Assembly: GCA_965222855.1 (NCBI GenBank)
Contig: CBDCUL010000011.1
Span: forward strand, 128,093 to 192,092
Origin: JABABV01 sp965222855
Lineage (GTDB): Bacteria; Bacillota_I; Bacilli_A; Mycoplasmatales; JABABV01
Length of the DNA: 64,000 nucleotides
Reading direction: 5' to 3'
Each line of letters starts with the position of its first letter. The first letter of the stretch is position 1. The position numbers were made by a program, and so were the translations under genes. Below the pieces are notes generated by a model. It saw only the letters and a list, made by a program, of their open reading frames with translations. It was not told where the DNA came from and made no database searches. Positions 9,861 to 21,083 of the stretch are shown here, piece after piece.

Positions 9861-10181
9861 TTACTTTTTAACTTTTTTTAAACTATCAGAACGGATGTGC
9901 ATTTCGCCAGTTTTATAAGATATTTCTTCAAAAGTAAAAAACTTTCTTAAAGATCAAATATCTTTTTCAACAAGGATAAATGTTTTATCTAGAATTAAAA
10001 TTGTATATAAATCTGTTTGTTTGTCAGCTAAAGCATCATTTAATTTAGAAGTCGAAAGTCCAGTATTCATAAATTTTTCTTTCACATTTGGTAAAACTGC
10101 TTGTCAAATATCATTAAAAGACGCACGATTGTGCTCTGTTAAATATCTTTTAGCAATTGAAGTCATTGAATCTTGATACAT
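9861..10181 (-). CDS. rpoE: DNA-directed RNA polymerase delta subunit (HARE-HTH)
   Basis: A 106-aa protein. Residues 6-90 fit the HARE-HTH fold of RNA polymerase delta: SIAKRYLTEHNRASFNDIW, then a helix rich in Asp/Leu and LDKTFILVEKDIWSLRKFF. Delta improves promoter selectivity and RNAP recycling in Firmicutes. The long acidic C-terminal tail typical of Bacillus delta is missing; here the protein ends in a short basic tail (SDSLKKVKK). It lies directly downstream of argS, as in Bacillus (ywiB-argS-rpoE). Contains TGA-Trp codons. Confidence 0.8.
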
Positions 10182-10194
10182 ATTTGTTTTCTCC

Positions 10195-11841
10195 TTACAT
10201 TTTATTAGGAGCCGAAACTCCAATTAATTTTAACCCATTTTTAATTACTTGTTGGCAACACTTAACTAATAAAAGACGATTTTTTGAAATGTTATGGTCT
10301 TTAGCGTTACTATTAATAATCTGATATTCATTATAATAGGAATGAAAAAATTTAGCAAGTTTTTGTAAATAATTTGTTAAATTATGAATTTTAGAATTTT
10401 GGGCAATTTTCTGAATTAAATCAGGAAAATCAGTAATTAAATTAATAATACTTTGTTCTAAATCACTACTAATATACTCTAAATTAATATCATCGTTTAT
10501 TACAATATTTTGTGCTTCTGCTTTTTCTAATAAGCGACATGCGCGAGCATAAGCATATTGAACATAAAATACTGGGTTTTGATTGTTTTGCGCCGTTGCC
10601 ATATTAATATTTATATCAACATGGGTGTTCATTGAACGAGAAACCATAAAATATCTAGCGCTATCAACGCTCATCATTGTTAATAAACTAGCTAGCGTAA
10701 TAACAGTTCCTTTTCTTTTTGACATTTTAATTTCTTGACCATCTTTAATTAGTCGTACCATTTGCATAATATTAACTTTTACATCACACTTCTGTTTATT
10801 TAAAAGTTCAATACTACTAACCATTCGTTTGACATAGCCATGATGGTCAGCGCCTCAAATATCAATCAATCAATCAGCGCCACGATTAATTTTTAATAAA
10901 TGATATGCTAAATCAGCTAAAAAGTAAGTTTGGCTTTTATCACTTTTAACTAAAACTCGATCTTTATCATCGCCTAAAGCTGATGTTTTCAATCACAAAG
11001 CACCATCTTTTGAATATAGAAATTTATGACCTTGTAATTTTGTTAATAGTTTTTCAACTGTTTTATCAGCATATAAATCTGATTCACTAGTTCATAAATC
11101 AAAATTAACACGATATTTAGTTAGATCAGATTTAATCATTTCTAACATAAAGTTTAGTGCAAATTTTCTAATAAGTGGATCTTTGTGTTTTAAAGAGCTA
11201 TTTAAAAATTGGTCATTGTATTTTTCTTTCAATTTTTTAGCACATTCAATTATTTCAATTCCACCATAAGAATCTTCTGGTAAATTAACTGCTAATTGAA
11301 ATAATTGTTGATAACGGACATAAACACTTTCGGTTAAAAGGTTTATTTGGTTACCATAATCATTAATATAATATTCACCAGTTACTTGATAACCAGCAAA
11401 TTTTAAAATGTTATACAAACTGTTTCCAATTGCCGCATTACGAGCATGCCCTAAATGTAGCAATCCTGTTGGGTTAGCACTAACATATTCAATATTAACT
11501 CGGATTGGTTTTTCTTGAACTGAACTTCCATAAAGATTTTTTTGTGCTAAAACATCTTGAAGTAACAATCCTTTATTAGTTTTTAATAATCAAATATTTA
11601 CAAACCCACGATCAGCAACTTCAACTTTATCAATAACATGATCAAAATAAGATAAATAATCTGCTAATAAATTAGCTGTTTTGTGTAAATCTAATTTTAA
11701 TTTACTAGATCCGACTAATGCAGCGTTTGTTGAAAAATCACCGTGCTGAATTTGTTTTGGTTTATTTAAATTAAATTTAATATCATTAATATTTTGTGAT
11801 TTAAAAAAATCTAATATTAAATTTGATATTTGTTCTTTCAC
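10195..11841 (-). CDS. argS: Arginyl-tRNA synthetase
   Basis: A 548-aa class I synthetase charging tRNA-Arg. An N-terminal additional domain (residues 1-85) precedes the HIGH motif ANPTGLLHLGHARNAAIGN, then the KMSKS equivalent KMSKRKGTVITL. The C-terminal anticodon-binding domain ends GVSAPNKM, where most ArgS proteins end in RM. Four or more TGA codons are Trp. Just 13 bp separate it from rpoE, and ywiB lies immediately upstream. Confidence 0.98.
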
Positions 11842-11855
11842 AATGATCCACCTCT

Positions 11856-12275
11856 TTAATTATCTTTAATTTCTTCAAAATGAATTGTAATTTTAAAGTG
11901 TCCAATTTCTTCTTTAGCAGAATTTGATAATTTATATTCAAAGAAAATTTGGTTTTCATTATTTAGTAATTTGTTTAATTTAGTATAAATCACAATATTG
12001 CCGTGTTGTGTTTTTAATTCGTTTTCTAATGTTTTTTGTAATTCAAATTTTAAAATTGAATTACCAGTACTGATAGAAGCAGTTGCGTTATCGTATATAA
12101 TTATTGTTTCAACTTTATAAGCTGGTTCTTTAAAATACAATGTTTTCGTTGTACCATCAATAGTTAGTGTCCCATTTGCTTTAAAGTCAACGTTATCTGA
12201 TTGTTCCATTTGTGTAAACGCACTCAAAAAATGGATGTTGATTTTTTTAATATTTTTAATCGTATTTTTAATCAT
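11856..12275 (-). CDS. ywiB: DUF1934 family protein (YwiB-like)
   Basis: A 139-aa protein predicted to be a small all-beta (calycin-like) fold. Recognisable features are the pattern FKANGTLTIDGTTKTLYFKE and a C-terminal strand HFKITIHFEE. Its place directly upstream of argS and rpoE reproduces the Bacillus subtilis ywiB-argS-rpoE order, which is the main reason for the call. Function is unknown in the family. Its ATG overlaps the stop of the HD hydrolase gene by 8 bp. Confidence 0.7.
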   Translation of the reverse strand: MIKNTIKNIKKINIHFLSAFTQMEQSDNVDFKANGTLTIDGTTKTLYFKEPAYKVETIIIYDNATASISTGNSILKFELQKTLENELKTQHGNIVIYTKLNKLLNNENQIFFEYKLSNSAKEEIGHFKITIHFEEIKDN

Positions 12276-13476
12276 GTAATACCTCGGGGTAAATAAAATA
12301 TGTTATTTTTTTCTTTTTTAATGTTTGTAAGATTTTGGCAATTGAAGAATATTGTTCTAATAATTTTAATTCATTATTTTCTGTTTTAATAACAATTGCT
12401 TGGCTTGATTCCATTGCATAACTTTTGTAAGCAAAAACATTGCTAGAGAATTTTGAACTGAAAAATTTTCCATCAATATCTTTTTCACTACATTGTTTTA
12501 AGAAATCATTATAATTTTCTTTCGTTGTCGCTTTAAATAGTTTTCTATTTACAAGCATCTTTGATAGTTTTGATAGCACATCATCTTTTTCACTAATAAA
12601 TTCATTAATTAGAGTTAACATTTGATGATCGTTTAATTTTAAATACTCTTCTGTTGATAAAATAGGGTTCGTTTTCAGCAATCCTTTGATTAAATTGATG
12701 TTGGTAGTAAAAGAATATTTCTTGCGACTTAGATACCTTAATCTATCAATTATATTTTTAATCATTAGTTCATAGGCGTTGCAAGCGTCATAAAGATAAA
12801 CTGATTGGAACATATTAAAGCGGGATAATAAATATTGTTCAATATTCATAACAGCTTTATAATTAAAAACAATTTGATCATTAATGATTTCCATGTTTTT
12901 AATTAGTCAAAATAAATCAACTTTTGAATATGAAACACCAGTAAAAAATGAATCACGTTTTAAATAATCTAAACGATCAGCATCCAATTGACTAGAAACT
13001 AATTGCACCATAATTTTATTATTGTGTTTTTTACTAATCACATTAGCAACATCTTTTGCTAATTGGGGACTAAATCTATTTAAAATTTGATTAATTTCTG
13101 TATTACCACTAATAATTTTAACGGAGTGTTCTTCGTGGGAAATTGGATACATTAATTCAAAAGCATGGGAAAATGGTCCATGTCCAATATCATGTAATAA
13201 TGCCGCGATCATAACAACTGTTTGTTGATAATCGTTTAAATTATTATTTTTAATATTTTTAATAATTTCTCTAGTAACGAAATAAGTTCCTAAAGAATGA
13301 CTGAATCGCGTATGATTGGCTGTTGGAAATGCAATAAAAGTTCCACCAAGTTGACTAATTTTATGTAGTCTTTGAAATTCTGATGTATTAATTAAATCAA
13401 TAAAGATTTTTTGTTCAAATACGATATTGCCGTGAACTGCGTCACGAATTGCTTTGAAAAAAGGTTTAGTTTTCAT
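12268..13476 (-). CDS. HD-domain phosphohydrolase (YwfO / dGTPase-like)
   Basis: A 402-aa HD-superfamily metal-dependent hydrolase related to SAMHD1/dGTPase-type enzymes. The N-terminal third carries EFQRLHKISQLGG, FPTANHTRFSHSLGTY, the HD pair in ALLHDIGHGPFSHAFE and SQLDADRLDYLKRDSF. These are diagnostic for the YwfO subgroup that hydrolyses dNTPs or related nucleotides. Substrate not deducible. ATG 13474-13476 is chosen; a TTG three codons earlier is a possible alternative. The start overlaps the gltX stop by 11 bp. Confidence 0.88.
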
Positions 13477-14926
13477 AATGGTCAACTACTTTATTGATAT
13501 GAGAAACAACTTTATCTTTACCTAATAAATAGATTGTTGTTCCTAAATCTGGACCATGATTTAGAAATGAAGTAGCTATTCTTAAAGGCATAAATAAATT
13601 TTTACCTTTAATAGATGTTTCTTTTTGCAGTTCTTTAATACTACTTTTAATAGTCTCAACATTTCATACTGTTAAATTACTTAATTTAGTTGCAAATGTT
13701 TTAATTAGATTTTGTGATGTAGAATTGAATATTTCATCAATTACAGAATCGCTAATAAAAGATTGTTCTGTAAAAAATAATTCTGATAATCCAATAATTT
13801 CACGACCGAAAGAAATTTGTTTTTGATAAATTGAAATTAATAAATTGATTCAATCTTCTTCGTGTTCTACTAAATTAATATTTTTTTCTAAAAATGGTAA
13901 TACTAATTTTTTATATTCGTCAAAAGGCAATTTTTTAATATATTGATTACTAATTCATTGCATTTTTTTAATATCAAAAATTGAAGGTGATTTTGATAAA
14001 CGTTTTTCATCAAATTTTTTGATTAATTCTGCTTTAGTATTGATTTCAGTATTATCACTTGGATTTCAACCTAATAAAGCTAAAAAGTTGAAAATTGCCG
14101 CTGCAGGATAACCATCACTACGATAGTCAGCAATGAATTGATGCAACGAAGTATCGCGCTTAGATAATTTTTTACCATCAAAATTAGTAATAATTGTTAA
14201 GTGGGCAAAACGCGGCACTTCTCAACCGAACAAAGTATATAATAATAATTGTTTAGGCGTATTTGAAATATGTTCTTCGCCACGAATTGCAATTGTAATT
14301 TCCATTAAATGGTCATCGATGACAACTCCAAAATTATATGTCGGGATTTTGTTAGTTTTCAAAATCACAAAATCACCAATGTCAGAACTATGAAAAGAAA
14401 CTGAACCACGGACAATATCATCTCATTCAAAAATAACTTCATCAGGACTTTTAACTCTAATTACAAAAGGTTTGTTTTGAGCAATATTTTGCTCAATAAT
14501 GTTTTGATCTAAACGACGACAAGTTTGATCATATTTAGGAGCATATTGGCCCGATTTAATTTGAGCATCTTTTGCAGTTTGTAATTGTGCTTTACTACAA
14601 AAACAACGATAAGCTTTTTTAGTTTCAACTAAAAGATTAATATGTTGATGATAAATACTGCTACGTTCACTTTGACGGTAAGGTCCATATTGAGCATTTT
14701 CAGTATCGGTTGTTTCGTCTATATCAATACCCATTCATCGTAAATTTTCTAATTGTGATTTTTCACCATCAGCAATATTTCTAGCTATATCAGTATCTTC
14801 GATTCTAACTATAAAAGTTCCATTATAATGTTTAGCTCATAAATAATTGATTAAAGCAGTTCTTGCTCCGCCAATATGTAAATATCCAGTTGGACTTGGC
14901 GCATATCTTAAACGATGTTTTTTCAT
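13466..14926 (-). CDS. gltX: Glutamyl-tRNA synthetase
   Basis: A 486-aa class I synthetase. HIGH motif SPTGYLHIGGARTALINY, then RIEDTD and YGPYRQSER in the Rossmann fold, and KLSKRD for the KMSKS loop. Since the window also encodes GatCAB, this enzyme probably also mischarges tRNA-Gln (non-discriminating), with Gln-tRNA made by transamidation. TGA codons are Trp. Unusual: bases 14506-14535 are matched exactly by a CRISPR spacer of this same genome. Confidence 0.98.
14506..14535 (-). other. Self-protospacer inside gltX
   Basis: This 30-base stretch, coding for NMVIKFGADQ-side residues around KYDQTCRRLDQN of GltX, is identical in all 30 positions to the spacer at 49927-49956. The crRNA would have the sense of the gltX mRNA and pair with the plus (template) strand. 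On the non-target strand the 3' flank, where a type II PAM would be, reads AAAACATTAT; the 5' flank reads TATGCTCCTA. Confidence 0.95.
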
Positions 14927-14942
14927 AATTTTCCCTTTCAAT

Positions 14943-15416
14943 TTATGATTTTTTCATTAGCATTATTATCGATGAAGCTTCGATAAAATCTGGATGCTTA
15001 CCTTCGCTAGTAGTAGCTTTAATATTAATACAGCTATTATCTAATAACTTTGATAAGTGATTTTTTATTTTATCTCTAATTGGAGATATCTTTATTTTAT
15101 CGCAAACAATCAAACAATCAATATTAATTATTTGATAACCTTCAGAATTCATTAAATTTAAGATCGTATTTAAAATTTCTAAAGATGAAATATTTACTGG
15201 TGTTGAGCTAACTGGGAAAAAGGTTCCTAAGTCACCTTTTCCTAAAGCGCCAATAATTGATTCGGCAATAGCATGTAATAAAACATCACCATCACTATGC
15301 GCATCAATTTGATATTTCGTAGCAATAGTAACATTACCCAGAATTATTTCTTCACCTTTAATTAAACGATGAATATCTTTACTATGTCCAATTCTTAATT
15401 GGTTTAATAAACTCAT
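14943..15416 (-). CDS. ispF: 2-C-methyl-D-erythritol 2,4-cyclodiphosphate synthase
   Basis: A 157-aa trimeric enzyme of the MEP isoprenoid pathway. The zinc-ligand motif GHSKDIHRL (Asp-x-His), AHSDGDVLLHA with the third ligand, DLGTFFP and the CDP-binding KATTSEG are all present. Full length. It lies between ychF and gltX with short gaps. Many Mollicutes lack the MEP pathway, so its presence predicts that ispC/D/E/G/H lie elsewhere in this genome. Confidence 0.96.
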   Translation of the reverse strand: MSLLNQLRIGHSKDIHRLIKGEEIILGNVTIATKYQIDAHSDGDVLLHAIAESIIGALGKGDLGTFFPVSSTPVNISSLEILNTILNLMNSEGYQIINIDCLIVCDKIKISPIRDKIKNHLSKLLDNSCINIKATTSEGKHPDFIEASSIIMLMKKS

Positions 15417-15440
15417 AATAAATTCTCCTAGATGATTTTT

Positions 15441-16544
15441 TTAAACGTTGAAAAGGAAGTGACAAACATCGCCATCTTGCACTTGATATTCTTTACCTTC
15501 CATTCTTAATTTACCATTAGTTTTAGCACCTTGCTCACCATTGTATTTGATGAAATCATCAAACGCAATAACAGACGCTCTAATGAAGCCTCTTTCAAAA
15601 TCAGTATGAATGACCCCGGCACATTGATTAGCTTTAAAACCGGCCTCAAAAGTTCACGCACGCACTTCTTGCACACCTGCGGTAAAGAAAGATTTTAAAT
15701 TCAAAGTATCATAGCTAACTTTGATTAAATTTTCCAATCCTGTATGAGAGATTTCTAATTCTTCCATAAAGATTGATTTATCTTCTTCGTCTAATTCACT
15801 TAGCTCAGATTCTATTTTTGCACTAATTGCAACAATATTACTTTTTTCTTGTTTGGCGATTTCTAAAACTTTTTGATAATGAGGATTATTTTCATAATCA
15901 TTAATTTCATCTTCTTGAATATTTGCAATGTAAATCATTGGTTTGTTAGTTAAGAAATTTAAATGTTCAATTAAGTTATTGTCGTCAACTGTTATATCGC
16001 TAATAAATAAGCGAATTCCTTTATCTAAAATAATTTTTGCTTTTTCTAAAACAGCAATTTCTGCTAAAACAGGCAGATCATTAGTTTGTCGTGCTTTTTT
16101 AGATATTCTAGATATACGACGTGTTATCTTATCAAGATCAGCTAAAATTAATTCTGTATTAATAGTTTCGATATCTTCGATTGGGTCAACAACATTGTTA
16201 ACATGTTGAATGTCGTTATTTTCGAAACAACGAACAACATGACAAATAGCGTCAACTTCGCTAATATTAGCTAAAAATTGATTCCCAAGTCCTTCGCCCT
16301 TACTAGCACCTTTTACTAATCCGGCAATATCAATAAATGTAAATGAAGTTGGGACAATTTTTTTAGGATGAATGATTTTAGCAATTTCTGCTAAGCGATT
16401 ATCCGGCACTTCGACTACACCAATATTTGGTTCAATAGTTGCAAATGGATAATTTGCAGCTTCCACTTGTGACTTTGTGATTGCGTTAAATAAAGTTGAT
16501 TTTCCAACATTTGGCAATCCGACTATACCTGCTTTTAAACTCAT
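15441..16544 (-). CDS. ychF: Ribosome-associated GTPase/ATPase YchF (OLA1 family)
   Basis: A 367-aa Obg-related P-loop NTPase that binds ribosomes and prefers ATP. It begins MSLKAGIVGLPNVGKSTLFN (G1), has DIAGLVKGASKGEGLGNQFL (G3) and a TGS domain at the C-terminus ending DGDVCHFLFNV. The G4 NKxD element is altered as in the family (TNKPMIYIAN). One TGA-Trp (TFEAGFKA junction). In Bacillus subtilis the homologue yyaF sits next to spo0J and rpsF, as here. Confidence 0.97.
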
Positions 16545-16645
16545 AGAAAATACTTCCTTTTTTGATTTATGGAATATTTAAATTAATAATCCATTTTTAT
16601 CATTTTCATAATTAAATATTTTTAACATATTCCTAATATAAAAAA

Positions 16646-16664
16646 AAGTCATTTAAAATGACTT
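16646..16664 (-). terminator. Terminator after parB
   Basis: AAGTCATTT (16646-16654) and AAATGACTT (16656-16664) form a hairpin followed on the minus strand by a T tract (plus A at 16640-16647). It overlaps the last two bases of the parB stop codon and ends the parA-parB transcript ahead of ychF. Confidence 0.7.
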
Positions 16665-17526
16665 ATTTAATTAATTGGAGTTTTCGTAAGATATCATTCA
16701 GATGATCATCGCCATTAAAATTGATGATTATTTTGTTTTTATTAACTAATACTTTCGATGATAATTTGTTACGAAATAAATTTTCAATGTATTCATAATT
16801 ATAATTACTACTAGCTATTTTTGGATTTTTTGGAGTAGTTTTATTTAAGTAATTACGAACAACTTCTTCAACTTTGCGCGCTGTTCATCTCTCTTTTATT
16901 AAAAGATCTGATAATTCATTAATTACAACTTTATTTTTTAATGCTAATAACGGTTTAACTTGACCCATTGTTAAATTATTAATTAATACTTCATTAATAA
17001 TTTTTTTAGGTAAAGCTAATAAACGCATTTTATTAGCAATTGATGAGCGTGATTTTGATAATTTTATTGCTAATTGGTCTTGTGTAATATTTTGTGAATC
17101 TAATAAATTTTTATAAGCTAATGCTTCTTCGATAACATTTAAATTTTCTCTTTGTAAATTTTCTAATAATGCTATTTCTGACATTTTAGCATCATCAAAA
17201 TCAACAACTATAGCAGGAATAGTTGTTATTTTTGCTGATTTTGATGCTCGTCAACGGCGTTCTCCAGCAATTAATTGGAAGCCATTAATTGAGTTGCGGA
17301 CGATTATTGGTGTAAAAATACCATTTTGTAAAATCGATTGTTGAAGTTCGGCTAACTTAACTGGGTCAAATATTTTACGTGGTTGATATGGATTGGGAAT
17401 AATTTCATTAACGTTAATTTCTTGGATTTCAGTTTTTGAACTAGAATTTTCAATTTCGCTAATTGTTTTAGATAAGTTTTCACCAAAAATAATATCTAAA
17501 CCTTTTTTAAGTGATTTATTTGTCAT
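16663..17526 (-). CDS. parB: Chromosome partitioning protein ParB (Spo0J)
   Basis: A 287-aa ParB/Spo0J CTP-dependent clamp. N-terminal NEIIPNPYQPRKIF, the CTPase motifs ENGIFTPIIVR-like ILQNGIFTPIIVR and GERRWRAS, then the ENLQRENL box and a helix-turn-helix TQDQLAIKLSKSRSSIANKM for parS recognition, with a C-terminal dimerisation segment. Overlaps the parA end by 11 bp. No canonical parS palindrome was noticed in the window. Confidence 0.96.
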
Positions 17527-18289
17527 CTTGTTTCACAACTTCTCGAGCTACACGATTGTAAGCACTAGCTCCTTTACTATGTTTTTTATAGTCGAAAATT
17601 GACACTCCTCTTGATGGCGCTTCTGCTAAATGGATGTTTTGGGGAATGATTGATTTGTAGACGCGTTCTTTAAAATATTTATGTAATTCTTGTTTTACTT
17701 CACGCGATAAGTTAGTACGACGATTAAACATTGTAATTAAAATTCCTTGAATATATAAATCTTTATTAAACATTTTTTGGACTAATCTGATCGTTGATAA
17801 TAATTGCGTTAAACCTTCTAAAGCATAATAATGTGATTGTACTGGGATGATTGCGGCGTGAGCTGCACTAAGAGCATTTCGATTTAAAATTCCTAAAGAT
17901 GGGGGACAATCAATTAATATATAATCATATTTATCGTGTAATGGTTCTAGTTTATGTTTTAAAATACTTTTTTTATCTAAGTTTTTTTTCATTAAATAAA
18001 GATCTGCTCCAGCCAAATTAATCGTTGATGGAATAACATCGACGTTCGTAGTAGTTGAAGTATGGACGGCGTGAATGATATTACAATCATTAATTAAAAC
18101 ATCAAAAATATCTTTATTAATATCACTTTGTTTGATTCCGATACCACTAGTTGAATTAGCTTGAGGATCAAAATCTAATAGGAGAATTTTTTTACCTAGT
18201 CTGCCTAATGCAGCAGCTAAATTAATAGCTGTTGTTGTTTTTCCGACGCCGCCTTTTTGGTTAGTGATTGCAATAATATGAGCTTTCAT
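17516..18289 (-). CDS. parA: Chromosome partitioning ATPase ParA (Soj)
   Basis: A 257-aa deviant Walker ATPase. ITNQKGGVGKTTTAINLAAA is the deviant Walker A, LLLDFDPQANST the switch I, and YILIDCPPSLGILNRNAL the Walker B. Typical chromosomal Soj length with no N-terminal HTH, so it is not a plasmid-type ParA. Co-transcribed with parB, and close to mnmG as in the origin region of Firmicutes. Confidence 0.97.
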   Translation of the reverse strand: MKAHIIAITNQKGGVGKTTTAINLAAALGRLGKKILLLDFDPQANSTSGIGIKQSDINKDIFDVLINDCNIIHAVHTSTTTNVDVIPSTINLAGADLYLMKKNLDKKSILKHKLEPLHDKYDYILIDCPPSLGILNRNALSAAHAAIIPVQSHYYALEGLTQLLSTIRLVQKMFNKDLYIQGILITMFNRRTNLSREVKQELHKYFKERVYKSIIPQNIHLAEAPSRGVSIFDYKKHSKGASAYNRVAREVVKQDDK

Positions 18290-18328
18290 TTAGCTGCTCC
18301 TTAAATTTTTATAATTTATCAATATTGT

Positions 18329-18985
18329 TTAGTTTGATTTTTTTTCAATTATTTCATAATTTAATTTATGCATATCAATTAAATTATTATGAGAATTAAC
18401 TAATTGTCTTAAAATTGATTTAGTATCATATTGATTAGTGTTGTTAATTTCTAAATAATTGATTTGATCTTTTATATTATCAATATTTTTTTTAATGACT
18501 AAATCAAAATCAGTAATACAATTTTTACAACTACTATTAAGTGATTTTAATTTTGCATGTTGTGGACAATTTAATTTTCCTGATCTTCAATTTTTAATTT
18601 GGGCTTGAAATTCTTTTTCATCTTTTTGTCACGCTGCTTTTCGAAAATTAATTTCTTGCTCTAATGTCAAAACTATTTTATTCATTTCTTCGCTAGGAAT
18701 TTTATCTAAGAAACTTTTATATATTTCAATTTTTTCTAATAAAAATTTTAATTGAATTGCGTAAGTTTGATAAGTTTTTGTATTTTTTTGATTAGCTGTT
18801 CATTTTTTATTTAAATCAATCATTAATTTTAATCATTCTGAAACAACACTATAGCGCTGATTATGAACTACTAAAAAATTAATTTCATTCATATATTCAA
18901 TATTTTTTTCTGCGATGGCTTTTTTATATTTAGTAATAATTTTATTTAAATCATTTTTTTCTTCTAAATTGATTGGTTTAATCAT
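18329..18985 (-). CDS. Uncharacterised protein with a Cys cluster
   Basis: Not recognised. A 218-aa soluble, Lys/Glu/Asn-rich protein, probably mostly alpha-helical with coiled-coil tendency (LEEKNDLNKIITKYKKAIAE, LTLEQEINFRKAAWQKDEKE). Around residues 145-165 it has NCPQHAKLKSLNSSCKNC, a spacing that could bind zinc. TGA codons at two or three Trp positions and uninterrupted length support a real gene. It lies between mnmG and parA; noc or gidB might be expected here in other Firmicutes, but it shows neither a ParB-like HTH nor a methyltransferase motif. Confidence 0.75.
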
Positions 18986-19070
18986 TTATTTTCCCTCATT
19001 CTATAATTTAATATTCTTTTATTATAATAATATTTTATCAATAAATATCAAAATAATCACATAAACTAAA

Positions 19071-19100
19071 AAAAATAAAAAACTTTTGTTTTTTATTTTT
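19071..19100 (-). terminator. A:T hairpin after mnmG
   Basis: Arms 19071-19083 and 19088-19100 pair perfectly around a TTTT loop. The stem has a single G:C pair at the loop, so it is weak, but it lies 8 bp beyond the mnmG stop and is flanked by T on either strand. Confidence 0.45.
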
Positions 19101-19107
19101 GAATTTA

Positions 19108-20991
19108 TTAGTTTGATAATAATTGATAATAATGTTTTTTTAAATATATTAAGAGCATTTCTATATCAGCTGGATTGATCCCAGAAATACGATATGCTTG
19201 ACCAATAGTTAGTGGTCTGATGATCCCTAATTTTTCTCTAGCTTCTGCAGAAAGATTGTGAATATATTGATAATTTATTGTTGTGGGAATTTTTTTATTT
19301 TCTAAAGCAATTGTTTTTTGAGCTTGTTTTTCTTGCTTTAATAAATAACCAGCGTATTTAGTATTTATCTCAACTGCTTCAACGACTGCATCATTAAATA
19401 TTTGTGATAAATTTAAATGTTTTTTGATTAGATCAAAATTAAGTTTTGGTCTTTTCAATAGTTCTAATGCACTAACACCTTGATGTAGCGGACTAAATCC
19501 ATTAGCAATCAAATCAGCATTAATATCATCTTTTGGTTTGAATCTAATTGTTGTTAATATATTCGTTAATGTTTTAATTTCAGCTAGTTTATTTAAATAT
19601 TTATGATATCTTTTTTCACTAATAGTATGATTCTCAAATGCAATCTTTGATAGCCTTTGATCGGCATTATCATGACGTAATAATAAACGATACTCTGAAC
19701 GCGAAGTTAATAGGCGATATGGCTCATCAGTTCCTTTAGTGACTAAATCATCAATCAAGACACCAATGTATGCTTGATCACGTCTTAAAATTAACGCTGG
19801 GCGCTTTAAGATCTTGTTGGCGGCATTAATTCCGGCCATTAATCCTTGACAGGCAGCTTCTTCATATCCACTAGTCCCGTTTATTTGACCAGCAGTATAA
19901 AAATTCTTAATTAGTTTAGTTTCTAAAGTTGGTTTTAATTGGAGTGGATTTAGTGCATCATATTCAATCGCGTATCCTCATTTAGCAATTACACAATTTT
20001 TAAAAGCAGGGATGCTACGAACCATTTTATCTTGAATTTCAATTGGCATTGAAGTTGATAAACCTTGAATATAAACTAAATCAGATGAAGTAGAAATTGG
20101 TTCAATGAAAATTTGATGACGTTCCTTATCGCGAAAGCGATTAATTTTATCTTCAACTGAAGGACAATAACGCGGTCCTTTACCAGTAACATTATCAGAA
20201 TACATTGCTGATTGTTCTAAATTTTTTAAAATAATTTCATGTGTTTCGGGTGTCGTGTGTGTTAAATAACAAGGTAATTGTTCTTTAAAAGGAATCGATG
20301 TTTTACTAGTGTATGAAAAATTTAGATTTAAATTATGACCTGCTTCTAATTGAGTTTTTGTATAATCAATTGAGTCACGTTTAATTCGTGGTGGCGTTCC
20401 TGTTTTTAATCTAATTAATTCAAAACCAAACTCTTTTAGTTTTTCTGATAATAAGTTTGTTGTTGAAGCACCATCAGGTCCAGAGGCAAAGTTTTCTTTA
20501 CCACGTAAAATTTTGGCTTGCATATAAGTTCCAGTTGTTAATATAATTGCATCAGCCATTATATTAACACCAGATTTAATTTTAATTCCAACGGCAGTTT
20601 TGTTTTCAATAATGATATCAATAACTTGAGCAAAAGTGAGCGTTAAATTTTCTAAATTATGCAAAGTTTCCGTTGCAAATTTTGAATATTCTTGCATATC
20701 AGACTGTGCTCGCATTGATCAAACACCAGGGCCTTTTGATAAATTAAGCATCTTAATTTGCAGTGCTGTTTTATCAGCTGCAATACCCATAAATCCACCT
20801 AATGCGTCGATTTCTCTAACGACTGTTCCTTTAGCAGGACCACCAATCGCAGGATTACAAGGCATGTGACCAATTTTTGCATCCTTTAAAGTTACTAAAT
20901 TAGTTTTCAATCCTAATTTAGCACATATTCGAGCAGCTTCAATTCCAGCATGCCCGGCTCCGACTATAATAACTTGAAATTTTTGGTTCAT
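19108..20991 (-). CDS. mnmG: tRNA uridine-34 carboxymethylaminomethyl modification enzyme MnmG
   Basis: A 627-aa FAD protein that, with MnmE, adds the cmnm5 group to wobble uridine of tRNAs. FAD motif VIIVGAGHAGIEAA, then KIGHMPCNPAIGGPAKG, RLKTGTPPRI, GPRYCPSVEDK and GQINGTSGYEEAACQGL. The C-terminal MnmE-binding helical domain ends GINPADIEMLLIYLKK. Full length, open frame with TGA-Trp codons. Known as gidA in older literature and usually close to oriC. Confidence 0.98.
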
Positions 20992-21083
20992 TTTTCGTAA
21001 TCCTTTCTGATTTTAATTAGTATTTTAATTAGTAATTAATAAGTTAATAATTATAACATTAATAACTTTTTTATACAAAATAA

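Noticed and set aside
13477..13485. TTG start three codons upstream for the HD hydrolase
   Set aside because: The ATG at 13474-13476 is adequate and keeps the overlap with gltX short; no SD supports the TTG.
15943..16209. Plus-strand ORF opposite ychF, and similar antisense ORFs opposite dnaB, gdpP, mnmG, gatA, rluA-like and cas9 genes
   Set aside because: Shadows of strongly conserved minus-strand genes, without SD or recognisable products.
16663..20991. parS sites near parAB
   Set aside because: No 16-bp palindrome of the TGTTTCACGTGAAACA type was noticed in the window; degenerate sites could not be excluded by eye.
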